64,000 bases of DNA from Candidatus Saccharimonadota bacterium (GCA_020427965.1 JAGQNT010000118.1:32323-96322), one strand, 5' to 3'. Positions 8,207 through 17,692 are shown, counted from the stretch's first letter. A program made the numbers and translations. The notes: generated by a model from the letters alone, not told the origin.

Positions 8207-9820
8207 CTACTCGAGGCGGATTGGGAGAAAAATAAAACGCCGCAATCGACGCAGCACAATTCGTGCTTCGGCAAGTCCAAACAGCGCCGAAACCGCGACG
8301 TGCGTGCCAAAAACAACCAGCGAGATTACGGCTAACTTTGTTCCCAGCGTCAGCACACCTTGGTCACTAGCACCGAGTGGATAAAGCTGCACCGCCATAT
8401 AACCCGCAATCATACTAAAGCCAGAAACAGAGATGATTCGGGCCGTTCCAGCCCAAAATACTCGGTTGATAAGGCCGTGGTCTCTTCTAATCATTATTGC
8501 CAACAGGATGAATACTTCGACCATTGCCACGACGGACTGTGCAATCGCCAAGCCAGCTACACCATAATCGAACGACTTCGTGAGCCACCAAGCCAGAAAG
8601 ATGTTAAGCGAAATGGTAAATAGTGACACAAACATTGGTGTAATGGTGTCTTTTTGGGCATAGAACCACCGCGACAAAATGGTATAGATAGTTCGGAAAA
8701 AGATAGCGCCCGCCAGAAATCCAAAGACCAGTGCAATTTCGGTCGAGCTTCTGGTGAAAATCATACGAGCCAAGTAGCCTCGAGCAAAATAACTGATAAT
8801 AACCACCGGTGCAGTAATCCAGATAATTGCACGGAGCACTTTTAGGAAGTCGTTACGGAATAAATCGGGGCGACCCTGACTCAAACGCTGGCTCAAACGC
8901 GGGAACGCCGCCGTTGATATTGCAGTACCGATTAACAATGCTGGCGCAGTACTGAGCACGTAGGCGTTGTTGTAGTAACTAATGTTACCAACACCAAGAT
9001 CTTTGGCAAATTTGGTTTCAACGATTGAGTTGAGTTGGTCGACCCCCTGGTCAAGTGAGCGTGGCGCAAGCTGCTTCAAGATCAAACGGAAATCAGAGCT
9101 TCGCCACAGAATTCTGGGCTGCCATCGATAACGCAGGTTGATGGTGCCGAGACCGATAACAAGCATTTGAGCTACAGCGCCCGCCAGCGCGCCAATGCCT
9201 AGACCAATCACACCAAGCTCACCCGGACCGCCACTTTGCCCATGAGCAGTACTAAAGACAATGGCGCTGGCGATAATACATGAGTTATAAAACAGCGGAG
9301 CAATTGCATAGAAAAAGAAGCGGCCCAGTGACTGCTGTAAACTGGTCAGCACGCCCGAGATAGTGAAAAACAACGGATTGAAGGCAATCATCCGCAAAAT
9401 GAGTGTGCCGGTGTGCACCTGATCTGGACCGACAAAGTGCTTGATAATCTGTTCTGCAAACACAAACATCAGCACACCAATGCCAAACATAATGATTACC
9501 ATCGAGTTGAGCAAGCTGGTCGTCAACTCGTTAACACCTTTGCGGTCACCGCGCTGCAGGTGATCTGCCAGAACTGGTATAAAGGCCACGCCTAGTGCGC
9601 CGGCTGCGATGGTGAAAAAGAAAAAGTCAGGAATGTTAAAGGCAGCAAAGTATGCATCGGTACTGTTCGGTCCGGTTGCTGGGAAGTTGGCGTTTACCAG
9701 CTTGGTACGCAAGAAACCCAGCACTTGCCCAATCAACGAGGTTGCCACTAATAGCGTAGCCACGCTAGCCAGTGGAACGCGTTTTGATCGAGGTTTTGAT
9801 GTCGGTGCGGTCGGGTTCAT
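8207..9820 (-). CDS. murJ: Lipid II flippase MurJ (MviN)
   Basis: The 537-residue, highly hydrophobic protein has about 14 transmembrane segments. It carries the MOP-superfamily MurJ signatures LGFLRTKLVNANF and TDAYFAAFNIPDFFFFTIAAGALGVAFIPVL near the N-terminus. MurJ moves lipid II across the cytoplasmic membrane for peptidoglycan synthesis. The murC gene in this window belongs to the same pathway. A TATACT box lies about 22 nt before the ATG. Two tandem hairpins separate it from the upstream ATPase gene. Confidence 0.97.
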   Translation of the reverse strand: MNPTAPTSKPRSKRVPLASVATLLVATSLIGQVLGFLRTKLVNANFPATGPNSTDAYFAAFNIPDFFFFTIAAGALGVAFIPVLADHLQRGDRKGVNELTTSLLNSMVIIMFGIGVLMFVFAEQIIKHFVGPDQVHTGTLILRMIAFNPLFFTISGVLTSLQQSLGRFFFYAIAPLFYNSCIIASAIVFSTAHGQSGGPGELGVIGLGIGALAGAVAQMLVIGLGTINLRYRWQPRILWRSSDFRLILKQLAPRSLDQGVDQLNSIVETKFAKDLGVGNISYYNNAYVLSTAPALLIGTAISTAAFPRLSQRLSQGRPDLFRNDFLKVLRAIIWITAPVVIISYFARGYLARMIFTRSSTEIALVFGFLAGAIFFRTIYTILSRWFYAQKDTITPMFVSLFTISLNIFLAWWLTKSFDYGVAGLAIAQSVVAMVEVFILLAIMIRRDHGLINRVFWAGTARIISVSGFSMIAGYMAVQLYPLGASDQGVLTLGTKLAVISLVVFGTHVAVSALFGLAEARIVLRRLRRFIFLPIRLE

Positions 9821-9890
9821 GAACAGTTTTTTCTCTGTTAGACAGTATAGGCCAATGCGAATCTAATTTCACCCCAAAATCACTCATTTT

Positions 9891-9938
9891 CAATACTATA
9901 TAAAGTATAGTATTGGCTTAATAGGACGGACCTATTAA
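9891..9938. terminator. Tandem palindromes after ATPase gene
   Basis: Two hairpins follow the stop at 9942 on the minus strand. The first, 9918-9938, is TTAATAGG-ACGGA-CCTATTAA. The second, 9891-9915, is CAATACTATA with a 5-nt loop and its complement. Both belong to families repeated elsewhere in the window. A transcription-ending role is inferred from position only. Confidence 0.55.
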
Positions 9939-9941
9939 ATG

Positions 9942-12491
9942 CTACTTTAGACTGATTGTGCCGCTATCACCGCTGATATCACCACTAGAAACTGCGGGTT
10001 CTGACGTCTTTCGCTTGCGTTTTCGGGTTCGTTTGCGCTTGGGTTTTTCTGGGTCTGCGGACGCTACTGACGGCTCAGACTTCCCGGCGGGTACCGTGTC
10101 CGGTTGTTCGGTCGTCTGGGCCGTGGGCTGCGTTTGTGTCTGCACCTTTTTGGGCTGAGGTTTAGCCGCCTGAGGCTTTGGCTGATCGCCCATCAAATAG
10201 CGATCATGGACATACTGGTCAACGTAGCGGCGATCGACGCTGTACCTTGCCCGACTGTTCTGAATAATGTGCGTAGTGTAGTCATCGCTATTAGGTGGCA
10301 GATTGAGCGATATGGCCGAGAAGCCCGGTACCTTTTCGCCCTCGATAGTCATGCTAATTACGAAGTGGCGGTTATGCATGTGTACGAGATCGTATTCGGT
10401 AAATTTAGGCTCAAAATATCGTTGCATGGTGCGAGCATCATCTGCGCTCATGCGAAATGCTACGATACTACCAACGTTACCAAAGACAGCATCCTTCACC
10501 TCAACTGGCATCTGGGCAATGTACTGGTTGGCAACTGTCAGATTGAGTCCATACTTTCGTGCCTCAGATAGAATCGTCGCAAATGAGTCAGTTGCAAAGT
10601 TCTGGAATTCGTCCACGTACAGATAGAATGGATGGCGTTGTTCGGCCGGAATATCCGCCCGACTCATGGCACCCAACTGCATTTTGGTGACCAACAATGC
10701 GCCAAGTAGTGAGGCGTTGTCTTCGCCGACCAAACCACGGCTGAGGTTAACGATCAAAATCTTCCGCTCGTCCATGATCTGGCGGATGTTGAAGCTAGAC
10801 TTGGGCTGCCCGATAATGTTTCGCACCAACGGATTGGCTGTAAAGGCACCGACCTTGTTTAACACTGGTGCAACCGCCTCTGCGGCAAACTTGTCATTCC
10901 AGCTGGCAAATTCTATAGTCCAGAAATTACGCACCACCGGGTCTTCCACATATTGCAGGACTTCGTTTCGAAATCGTTTGTCTGTCAGGATACGTGTAAT
11001 GTCGAGCATAGTCGCATTCGGGTAATCTAGTAGCGCCAATAAGGAATAACGCAGGATGTACTCCAGGCGAGGACCCCAGCTTTCGAACATTCGCTTCAGA
11101 ACACCGATCAGCTCTGATACGGTATGTGTTTTGAGCTTGGGGTCAGTTACCTCCATAGGGTTGAAAGCGATTGGGAATTCGGTATCGGCCGGATTGAAAT
11201 AGATGACGTCGTTGGCACGCTCGGCGGGAATTCGTTTGAGCACGTTCAGTGCATAGTCACCGTGGGGATCGATCACCGCAAATCCAAAAGGGCTGTAAAT
11301 GTCAGAGATGGTTAATAATTCGAGCAGGCCAGATTTACCAACACCAGTTTGACCAATAATGTACAGGTGTCTGCCACGATCTATGCGCGGCATGCCAAAC
11401 ATAGTATTGCGACCACGGAAATTCGTGTTGGCAACTGGACTGATGTTGGGGTCGGCTTGACCAGATACAATTGGCAAGTTGGCGGGTGGTTCTGCTGTCT
11501 GACTCAGGGCCCACAAGATGTAGGGCGTTTCCACGTTGGTGTGCGGCAAGTGATACATGGTCGCAACTTCTTCGATGTTGAGGAGGCTGCCTTTTTTGTC
11601 AAAGTCACGAGTTCGGTACAGGGCTAACGCGTACGGATCTGAGTTGACTCGTTTGGCCTCATAGCCATTCAAATACGTCGTGTTGAACTGCTTGTAGCTC
11701 GCGACTATTGACTGTAAGCGCAACTGTGCCTGAGGTTTAGGAACTTGCCCACGATAGACAATTTTTAGGCTCGTTTCGTACGCTAGTTTTTGGCTCTTTT
11801 CCTCGGCTCCACTAGCCTTTGTCTGGTCGTAGTCGGCCATTTTGACTGCCTCAGTTTTGTATTCTGGCGGCTTCCAAAGTGCCTCTGCGAGACCGCTTGT
11901 AATGCCTTTTGAGCCGGTGCCGCCCTTGATGCCGGCTATGTAGCGCTCGCTCTTCTTGTGCCAGTTGTTGGCAGCTGGGCGAATTAACAACTGGATCCAG
12001 CCCTCTTCGTCGGCTTCGAATTTGGCGAGTGTTGCCGTGATGGCGGCCAGTGGGTCAACCTCAAAACTCTGAAACGTTTTAATGGGTAGTGCCTCGTTAG
12101 CAATCAACTTCATCTCTGTTATGAGCGTCGTCGTAAAGTGCTGGGCGTCGTTCATGGTGTAATCGGGCACTTCGCTAATCTGCACCGTTGGGTATTGGGC
12201 ATAGATTTGCTCTTCCACAAAATCCTTGAGGTACATGGGGACCCAAACATAAAAACCGATGCGCTTGGCAATGACTGCAATCTCAAAACTGAGGCATTCG
12301 CGCTTTGGTGGCTTGAAAAGGCTGGTTGATGGCGTGGTGAGCAAACCGTGCAAGCTGGCAAACATCTGTTCGGCGGCGAGCTCTTTCTTTTCGTTGGTGC
12401 GTGGCACCTGCAGTAACAGCACCACACCTTCTTGGGCAGGTGTCTGTTTGCGTTTGCTCGCTTGTGCTAACTTGTCAGAAATGTTTGCCAT
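9942..12491 (-). CDS. Type IV secretion/conjugation-type AAA+ ATPase (TraD/VirD4/HerA-like)
   Basis: The 849-residue cytoplasmic ATPase has Walker A GQTGVGKS near residue 382, a following FAVIDPHGDY segment, Walker B-like YLYVDEFQNF near 627 and the motif TVANQYIAQMP. These are typical of DUF87/TraD-type DNA-transfer ATPases. The N-terminal 350 residues resemble the extra domain of CPR T4SS ATPases. The C-terminus is low-complexity Pro/Gln/Lys with a strongly basic run. The partner apparatus is not in this window. A GCCCG/CGGGC hairpin lies just upstream of the start (12501-12516). Confidence 0.85.
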   Translation of the reverse strand: MANISDKLAQASKRKQTPAQEGVVLLLQVPRTNEKKELAAEQMFASLHGLLTTPSTSLFKPPKRECLSFEIAVIAKRIGFYVWVPMYLKDFVEEQIYAQYPTVQISEVPDYTMNDAQHFTTTLITEMKLIANEALPIKTFQSFEVDPLAAITATLAKFEADEEGWIQLLIRPAANNWHKKSERYIAGIKGGTGSKGITSGLAEALWKPPEYKTEAVKMADYDQTKASGAEEKSQKLAYETSLKIVYRGQVPKPQAQLRLQSIVASYKQFNTTYLNGYEAKRVNSDPYALALYRTRDFDKKGSLLNIEEVATMYHLPHTNVETPYILWALSQTAEPPANLPIVSGQADPNISPVANTNFRGRNTMFGMPRIDRGRHLYIIGQTGVGKSGLLELLTISDIYSPFGFAVIDPHGDYALNVLKRIPAERANDVIYFNPADTEFPIAFNPMEVTDPKLKTHTVSELIGVLKRMFESWGPRLEYILRYSLLALLDYPNATMLDITRILTDKRFRNEVLQYVEDPVVRNFWTIEFASWNDKFAAEAVAPVLNKVGAFTANPLVRNIIGQPKSSFNIRQIMDERKILIVNLSRGLVGEDNASLLGALLVTKMQLGAMSRADIPAEQRHPFYLYVDEFQNFATDSFATILSEARKYGLNLTVANQYIAQMPVEVKDAVFGNVGSIVAFRMSADDARTMQRYFEPKFTEYDLVHMHNRHFVISMTIEGEKVPGFSAISLNLPPNSDDYTTHIIQNSRARYSVDRRYVDQYVHDRYLMGDQPKPQAAKPQPKKVQTQTQPTAQTTEQPDTVPAGKSEPSVASADPEKPKRKRTRKRKRKTSEPAVSSGDISGDSGTISLK

Positions 12492-12597
12492 AGCAATAAT
12501 TGCCCGTCATCGGGCTTATGTTTCATTGTACCTTGTTGGGGGCTAAATTACAGTAGTAAAACGAACGATAGGCAGTGTGTGCAAAGGGCTAAATGAA

Positions 12598-12716
12598 CGA
12601 CACTCGTGCTTGAATACAGTCTGGGATGATGAGCGAGCACCGTAGCGGAGCGTACTGTTTGGTACGTGAGCAACGGAGCAGAGCTCAGCGCCCAGAATGT
12701 GCCAAGCACGGTGTCG
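12598..12716. repeat. Long imperfect hairpin after ftsH (GCGAGCACCGTA family)
   Basis: A roughly 119-nt inverted structure has outer arms CGACAC-CGTGCTTG/CAAGCACG-GTGTCG, a middle TCTGGG/CCCAGA helix and an inner GCGTAC/GTACGT helix. It ends one base before the ftsH stop codon. The 12-mer GCGAGCACCGTA (12633-12644) recurs in the post-stop hairpin at 54676-54687. Likely a 3'-end structure or terminator. Confidence 0.7.
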
Positions 12717-12717
12717 T

Positions 12718-14589
12718 CTAGTAAAGGGCGGCTTCTTTGGGAAGCACCGAGCCATGCAGCACTTCCGCCACTTCTTTTTCTTCGACGGTTTCTTTTTCGA
12801 TGAGTTTGTCTTTGAGTGCTTCGATCTTTTTCAGGTTGGCTTTGATGACAGCGCGAGCGCGGTTGGCGGCTTCGGTAATGAGGCTCTCGACTTCTTCGTC
12901 GATGAGCTTAGCGGTGTCGTCTGAATAGTCACGTTCGTGAACGAGCTTGTCCAGCATCATGCCGTCGTCAACGTGGAAAACTTGGTCGCGTAGTTTGCGG
13001 CCCATGCCTTGGTTAACGATCATGTCACGAGCAATCTCAGCGGCTTTTTGCAGGTCATTTCCGGCCCCAGTTGTGACGCGGTCTTTACCGTAGATGACTT
13101 CTTCGGCAATACGGCCACCTAGGGCACGTGCTAGTACGTCTTTAAACTCAATGACAGAGGTGTAACTACGATCTTCGGGTGGCAGGAACCACGTCACACC
13201 ACCAGTACCGCCACGTGGAATGATGGTTACTTTGTGGACTGGATCGCTGTCCGGCAAGACATGCCCGACAATGGCGTGACCAGCTTCGTGGTAGGCGGTG
13301 ATTTCCTTTTCCTTGTCGTTCATGATCTTGTTCTTGCGTTCTGGTCCAATCGCAACACGCTCGAATGCTTCGGTCACATCGTCTTGGTTAATTTGTGAGT
13401 GGTTGTTGCGGGCGGCGATAATGGCTGCTTCGTTAGCTATATTGGCCAGGTCGGCGCCCGAAGAACCAGCCGTCTTGGCGGCTAGTGCATCCAAATTGAC
13501 ATCTTTGCCGAGCGGTTTTTTGTCGAAGTGAACCTTCAAAATTGCTTCGCGGTCTTGTCGATCGGGCAGTGTAATGTTGACGCGGCGGTCAAAGCGACCA
13601 GGTCGTAGTAATGCTGGGTCAAGTACGTCAGCGCGGTTCGTGGCGGCTAATACAATTACATTTTGCCCCTGTTCGAAACCATCCATTTCGACCAAAATTT
13701 GATTCAATGTCTGTTCGCGCTCGTCGTGACCACCACCCATGCCAGAACCACGGCGACGGCCGACAGCGTCAATCTCATCGATGAAGATTATGCACGGCGC
13801 GTTCTTTTTGGCCTTAGCAAACAGGTCCCGCACACGACTGGCACCAACGCCAACGAACATTTCAACAAACTCCGAACCCGAGATGCTAAAGAATGGCACA
13901 TTGGCTTCACCAGCTACCGCCCGGCTCAAGAGTGTTTTACCAGTTCCGGGAGGCCCGACCAGCAGCACGCCTTTCGGAATACGTGCGCCGACGCCCTGGA
14001 ATTTCTTGGGATACTTTAGAAACTCAACAACTTCTTCCAGGTCTTGCTTGGCTTCACCCTGCCCTGCAACATCACCAAAGACAATCTTGTCCTTTTCGTT
14101 GCCGTACAGGCGGGCGCGGCTTTTACCGAAACTGAGCGCCTGATTGCCTTGACCTTGCGCACTACGCAGCATGAAGTACAGCAGGCCACCGATCAACAGA
14201 ATTGGCAGAAATGATTGCAAGAAAATAACCCAGAACGAACTACCGCTACTTTCGGGCTTGAATGAAACTTGTACTTTACTGAAGTCAATGCCTAACTCTT
14301 TGACGCTAGCGTTGGGATCGGTGTAGGTTTTGATACTAGCCTTGTCATCACCCTTTTTGGTGATAGACAGTTCATTGCCGCTGACGACAATTTTGGAATA
14401 CTGACCGCTGTTGGCGGCCTTGACTGCCTCAGTGACGGGGATGGTCTTGGTTGCCGATGGCTGGCTGTAGGCGGCATAGACCACTAGACCAATTAATACA
14501 ATGAGTGCGACAAAGCCGGCATTTTTCATGCCACGGCGGTTTGGCGGCGTCGGCCGCCGTTTGTTGGTTGGGCGATTATTCATAGGCAT
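12718..14589 (-). CDS. ftsH: ATP-dependent zinc metalloprotease FtsH
   Basis: The 623-residue membrane protease has transmembrane segments near residues 24-42 and 118-140 flanking a small extracytoplasmic domain. Walker A GPPGTGKT lies near 210, the second region of homology follows ([19 protein letters not shown]), and the zinc-binding HEAGH lies near 433. FtsH degrades misfolded membrane proteins and regulators. The N-terminus is Arg/Pro-rich. Starts at the first or third codon are both possible. A TATAAT box lies about 12 nt before the start. Confidence 0.98.
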   Translation of the reverse strand: MPMNNRPTNKRRPTPPNRRGMKNAGFVALIVLIGLVVYAAYSQPSATKTIPVTEAVKAANSGQYSKIVVSGNELSITKKGDDKASIKTYTDPNASVKELGIDFSKVQVSFKPESSGSSFWVIFLQSFLPILLIGGLLYFMLRSAQGQGNQALSFGKSRARLYGNEKDKIVFGDVAGQGEAKQDLEEVVEFLKYPKKFQGVGARIPKGVLLVGPPGTGKTLLSRAVAGEANVPFFSISGSEFVEMFVGVGASRVRDLFAKAKKNAPCIIFIDEIDAVGRRRGSGMGGGHDEREQTLNQILVEMDGFEQGQNVIVLAATNRADVLDPALLRPGRFDRRVNITLPDRQDREAILKVHFDKKPLGKDVNLDALAAKTAGSSGADLANIANEAAIIAARNNHSQINQDDVTEAFERVAIGPERKNKIMNDKEKEITAYHEAGHAIVGHVLPDSDPVHKVTIIPRGGTGGVTWFLPPEDRSYTSVIEFKDVLARALGGRIAEEVIYGKDRVTTGAGNDLQKAAEIARDMIVNQGMGRKLRDQVFHVDDGMMLDKLVHERDYSDDTAKLIDEEVESLITEAANRARAVIKANLKKIEALKDKLIEKETVEEKEVAEVLHGSVLPKEAALY

Positions 14590-14630
14590 TCAAGTATTAT
14601 ACCCTGTTAGACCACTTCCTGCCCACTAGT

Positions 14631-15497
14631 TTACTTACTAATTCTTAGTGTTTTCTTTGCAACAGTCATTTTCCAGCCGCCAATTGCGTCAATTTGACTG
14701 CCGGGTTGGGCGGTTTTGGCGGCAATTGCCAGGCGTTCGATAGTATTCTTATCGAAGTTGTTGACATGGTTGGCTCGGAGCCATAATGCGATATACTCTT
14801 TGGCGACTGCATGCGGCAGACCGATGAACCACTGTCTGTCAATTTCTGGATCGACTGGGCGCAGATTGAGCAAATGCTCCAGTTCCTCGTTGGTCACGGA
14901 CAGGTTATTGATAATCTCCACGAATTGTTGTCGCTGTTTGGGCGTGAATTTGGGCAAAATGTGATGCCGTACGTAGTTGCGCAGATACGTGTCGTCATCG
15001 TTAGTGCTGTCTTCTCGCCAGATGATTTGCTGTTGCTCGGCGTAGTCACGAATTTGCTGCTTTGTTAGGTGTAACATGGGGCGAATAATGCCGTCTGTAC
15101 TCTGTAAAGCAGTCAATCCACGTCGGTTGGTACCACGAAGTATATTAATGATGGCCGTCTCCAGCACATCGTCCTGGTGATGGGCGGTGATGATGGCATC
15201 CGCGCCAATTTGCTCCTGTACATCACGCAAAAAAGCATACCTGGCTTGGCGCGCCGTTGCTTCACTTGCACCTTCCCCAAGATCGCCGAAAGCGGATTTA
15301 AATCCGCTTTTAATCCGCTTTGCAGTTTGTTCTACTAGTTCCTTGTCTTGTGCGGAATCTTTGCGAATGCCATGGTCGAAATGCGCCACAACTAGTTCCA
15401 CGTCGTCCATTTGCCTCAAAATATCAAGTAGAACCATTGAATCTACGCCGCCACTAACGGCCACGACATACTTCCCTGGCTTTAATTGAACATCCAT
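14631..15497 (-). CDS. tilS: tRNA(Ile)-lysidine synthetase TilS
   Basis: The 288-residue product has the PP-loop SGGVDS at residues 15-20, AHFDHGIR near 38-45 and ITAHHQDDVLETAIINILRGTNRRGL, which are TilS signatures. TilS changes C34 of tRNA-Ile2(CAT) to lysidine so that it reads AUA; that tRNA is at 36374-36449. The start is the ATG 8 nt after a minus-strand TACAAT, whereas the longest open frame would add 47 unlikely residues. Residues 59-70 are encoded by a 33-bp palindromic repeat, inserted in frame between the PP-loop region and the next helix. Confidence 0.95.
   Translation of the reverse strand: MDVQLKPGKYVVAVSGGVDSMVLLDILRQMDDVELVVAHFDHGIRKDSAQDKELVEQTAKRIKSGFKSAFGDLGEGASEATARQARYAFLRDVQEQIGADAIITAHHQDDVLETAIINILRGTNRRGLTALQSTDGIIRPMLHLTKQQIRDYAEQQQIIWREDSTNDDDTYLRNYVRHHILPKFTPKQRQQFVEIINNLSVTNEELEHLLNLRPVDPEIDRQWFIGLPHAVAKEYIALWLRANHVNNFDKNTIERLAIAAKTAQPGSQIDAIGGWKMTVAKKTLRISK
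15289..15321. repeat. 33-bp palindromic repeat, copy 2, inside tilS
   Basis: The 22-bp palindrome 15289-15310 plus an extra half-unit to 15321 equals, on the opposite strand, the intergenic copy at 370-402 with one mismatch. It is read in frame and encodes AKRIKSGFKSAF (TilS residues 59-70). Confidence 0.8.
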
Positions 15498-15515
15498 GTC
15501 ATATAATTGTACATA
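15498..15515. promoter_or_regulatory. Divergent tilS/HD-gene promoters with overlapping -10 boxes
   Basis: Plus-strand TATAAT (15502-15507) and minus-strand TACAAT (15511-15506) overlap by 2 bp. Each lies exactly 8 nt before its own ATG (15516 and 15497). No clear -35 boxes were seen. The geometry predicts leaderless mRNAs and mutually exclusive polymerase binding. Confidence 0.65.
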
Positions 15516-16121
15516 ATGAAACGAGGTAATACTGACCCAAATCTTTTCGCTATCCAACAACTTGTTATTGAGCTGGCACTGATCGACCGCAATCATTACC
15601 TGGCTAATCACGAAAGACGCGAGAACGATATCGAGCACAGTTTCGCCGTAACAATGCTGTGTTGGTACGTCTATGACAAATTAGAGCCGACCTTGAGTCT
15701 GGAGAAAATTCTGCAGTACGCCCTGGCTCATGATTTCGTTGAGAAATACGCAGGTGACACCAACACATTCGCTACCAACGAAGAGCGTGATAAAAAGATC
15801 GTGCGCGAGCATGAAGCCCTAGATCAACTTTGCCAGGACTTCAGTTCGTTTAGCGGCCTAGTAAATGCCATGAGAGCTTACGAGGATAAATCAGATGACG
15901 AATCACTGTTCGTTTGGACTGTCGACAAGATGCAGGCATTAATAATGGGAGATTTGGATAATTGGCGACCGTATCAGGAGTTGTACATTTCATATGATGA
16001 CTTCGTAAAAAAATACTCCGAATTATTAACAATAAGCTCACCATACGCCAAAGATATCTTCTCGATATTGATTGAGTACTGCAAGACTACGTTCTACGAC
16101 CAACCACCCGTTAGTACCTAA
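15516..16121 (+). CDS. HD-domain phosphohydrolase (YfbR-like 5'-nucleotidase family)
   Basis: The roughly 201-residue protein has the metal-binding pattern of HD hydrolases: ENDIEHSFAVTML near residues 33-45, the ALAHDFVEKYAGD core near 70-83, and a distal Asp in VWTVDKMQAL. Relatives such as YfbR dephosphorylate deoxynucleoside monophosphates, but the substrate here is not proven. The start is the ATG 8 nt after TATAAT. An upstream TTG in the same frame is ignored. Divergent from tilS. Confidence 0.8.
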   Translation: MKRGNTDPNLFAIQQLVIELALIDRNHYLANHERRENDIEHSFAVTMLCWYVYDKLEPTLSLEKILQYALAHDFVEKYAGDTNTFATNEERDKKIVREHEALDQLCQDFSSFSGLVNAMRAYEDKSDDESLFVWTVDKMQALIMGDLDNWRPYQELYISYDDFVKKYSELLTISSPYAKDIFSILIEYCKTTFYDQPPVST

Positions 16122-16134
16122 GCATTTTGTCTGG

Positions 16135-16153
16135 TACAATTATCTCTGTTAAA
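16135..16153 (+). promoter_or_regulatory. -10 box with TATCTCTGTTAAA start region
   Basis: TACAAT followed directly by TATCTCTGTTAAA, 28 nt before the ATG of the TSUP gene. The same 19-nt arrangement with one change is found at 36333-36351 before tRNA-Ile2, and a looser version before tRNA-Met (17506-17522). Confidence 0.55.
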
Positions 16154-16167
16154 GCACTCAAACAAAC

Positions 16168-16941
16168 ATGGCTACAGATATACTACTTTTCCTGGTCGGC
16201 ATAGTTGTCGGCGCTGTAAATGCAATTGCTGGCGGTGGTATGCTGCTGGGATTCCCCGTGTTGCTTGCGACGGGTCTGTCACCCTTGGTCGCCAATGCTA
16301 CTAGCTACATCGTGGCACAGCCCGGCAATATTGCGGCAGCCTTTGCCTACCGGAAATATCTGCGAAAAGTCCCCAAGCAGTATCTGTTACTGATTATCCC
16401 GACCGTTATCGGCGGTTTTGCGGGTTCGTACATTCTCAGGCACACCGATGCTAGTGATTTTGCTCGGTATGTTCCGTGGCTAGTTTTGTTTGCAGTGACG
16501 CTGTTTGCCTATCAGCCATTTTTGTACAAGTACATACATGATCACATACACGCTCCTAAAAAACGGAGGCGACAAGGTTCGCCAATTTTGTTTATAGCTC
16601 TAGCCATGCTGCCTTTGTCTATCTACGGTGGCTATTTTGGCGCGGGCTTTGGCTTTATCATGCTGTCCTTCCTTGGTTTCACGAAATTACACGACCATAT
16701 TCACCGCATGAACGCTCTAAAGTACGTCTGTATATTTTTCTTGACCTCCAGTGCGCTCGTCGGATTGCTAGGCTCAGGACTCATCAACTGGCACCATGGT
16801 TTGATCATGGCGGCCGGTAACTTGATTGGTGGCTTCACCGCTGCTATTTGGTCACTGAAAGTACCGTCTCAGCACCTACGGACGTCCATCATTGTGGTCG
16901 GTTTTATTGCCGCCGCTTACCTGGCACTACGCACCTACTAG
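16168..16941 (+). CDS. TauE/SafE (TSUP) family membrane transporter
   Basis: The 257-residue protein has about eight hydrophobic helices. It has the paired TSUP signature: an N-terminal half with VGAVNAIAGGGMLLGFPVLLATGLSPLVANATS and a second half with SIYGGYFGAGFGFIMLSFLGF. The family exports or imports sulfite, organosulfonates and related anions. The substrate cannot be deduced. A single His-rich cytoplasmic loop (near 125-135) separates the halves. It is followed closely by a histidine-phosphatase gene on the same strand. Confidence 0.88.
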   Translation: MATDILLFLVGIVVGAVNAIAGGGMLLGFPVLLATGLSPLVANATSYIVAQPGNIAAAFAYRKYLRKVPKQYLLLIIPTVIGGFAGSYILRHTDASDFARYVPWLVLFAVTLFAYQPFLYKYIHDHIHAPKKRRRQGSPILFIALAMLPLSIYGGYFGAGFGFIMLSFLGFTKLHDHIHRMNALKYVCIFFLTSSALVGLLGSGLINWHHGLIMAAGNLIGGFTAAIWSLKVPSQHLRTSIIVVGFIAAAYLALRTY

Positions 16942-16965
16942 CCAAGCTTTGTATACTATTTGGTA

Positions 16966-17478
16966 ATGAAGCGTCTTTATTTTATTCGTCATGGCGAAAG
17001 TGAACTGAATGCTCAGCACCTACTGTCTGGCCGAATTGACACACCACTCACGGAAAACGGCCGTCAGCAGGTTCATGCCGTCATAGATGGTGTCCGCTCG
17101 ATAGGCGTAGATTACATTTTGTCTTCCCCGCTTTCACGGGCATACGAAACTGCCAGCATCATTGCCGAAGGCATTAGACTGCCGCCTGACAAGATTCACA
17201 CCAGCGCTCTGTTGACCGAACGAACGTATGGCCATAGGGAAGGTACTGCATGGGACACGACTGCACCAATAGCTGATGAGCCTGGCTCCGAAACGCTTGC
17301 CGCTGTTCGGCAACGCGCAGAAGAGGCTTTGTACATTATTAAGAATTTGCCGTTTGATACGGTCCTAATCGTTTCACATGGGACAATTTGGCACGCATTG
17401 CAGGCTATCCTCAATAACCAGCCAAGTTTTGAAGATACTGGAGCGCCCGACAACGCCAAGATCGTCCAACTCATCTAA
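16966..17478 (+). CDS. Histidine phosphatase family protein (phosphoglycerate mutase-like)
   Basis: The 170-residue protein starts with the catalytic RHGES motif (residues 7-11). It has the Arg of SSPLSRAYETA near 56-66, Glu in LTERTYGHREG and a C-terminal catalytic His in VSHGTIWHAL. These identify the histidine phosphatase superfamily (cofactor-dependent mutase or broad phosphatase). The start ATG lies 8 nt after TATACT, and an earlier in-frame TTG is less likely. Specific substrate unknown. Confidence 0.88.
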   Translation: MKRLYFIRHGESELNAQHLLSGRIDTPLTENGRQQVHAVIDGVRSIGVDYILSSPLSRAYETASIIAEGIRLPPDKIHTSALLTERTYGHREGTAWDTTAPIADEPGSETLAAVRQRAEEALYIIKNLPFDTVLIVSHGTIWHALQAILNNQPSFEDTGAPDNAKIVQLI

Positions 17479-17544
17479 GCCCTAGCCAACAGAGATAAAT
17501 TCTGCTACAATCACCTCTGTTCTGCGTATTGAAAGTTCTCTTGC

Positions 17545-17580
17545 GTCGGTGTAGCTCAGCTGGTTAGAGCACATTTCAAA
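17545..17580 (+). pseudogene. 5' fragment of a tRNA-Met-like gene
   Basis: The sequence matches the acceptor and D-arm part of the intact tRNA starting at 17599 (TAGCTCAG, GGTTAGAGCACA). It breaks down before the anticodon arm. A matching 3' fragment is found on the other side of the intact tRNA. Confidence 0.7.
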
Positions 17581-17598
17581 TCTAGAATATTTTTTGGG

Positions 17599-17675
17599 GG
17601 CGGCGTAGCTCAGTTGGTTAGAGCACAGGACTCATAAGCCTGGGGTCACTGGTTCAAGTCCAGTCGCCGCTACCA
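17599..17675 (+). tRNA. tRNA-Met(CAT), elongator type
   Basis: A 77-nt cloverleaf: acceptor GGCGGCG/CGCCGCT, D-arm GCTC-GAGC, anticodon loop CTCATAA, T-loop TTCAAGT and encoded CCA. The D-loop, AGAGCACA and GGGGTCAC pattern matches elongator tRNA-Met rather than initiator or Ile2. A likely promoter (TACAAT at 17506-17511) lies about 90 nt upstream, in front of the truncated tRNA fragment. Confidence 0.93.
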
Positions 17676-17692
17676 AAAAATGTGCTAGATTT

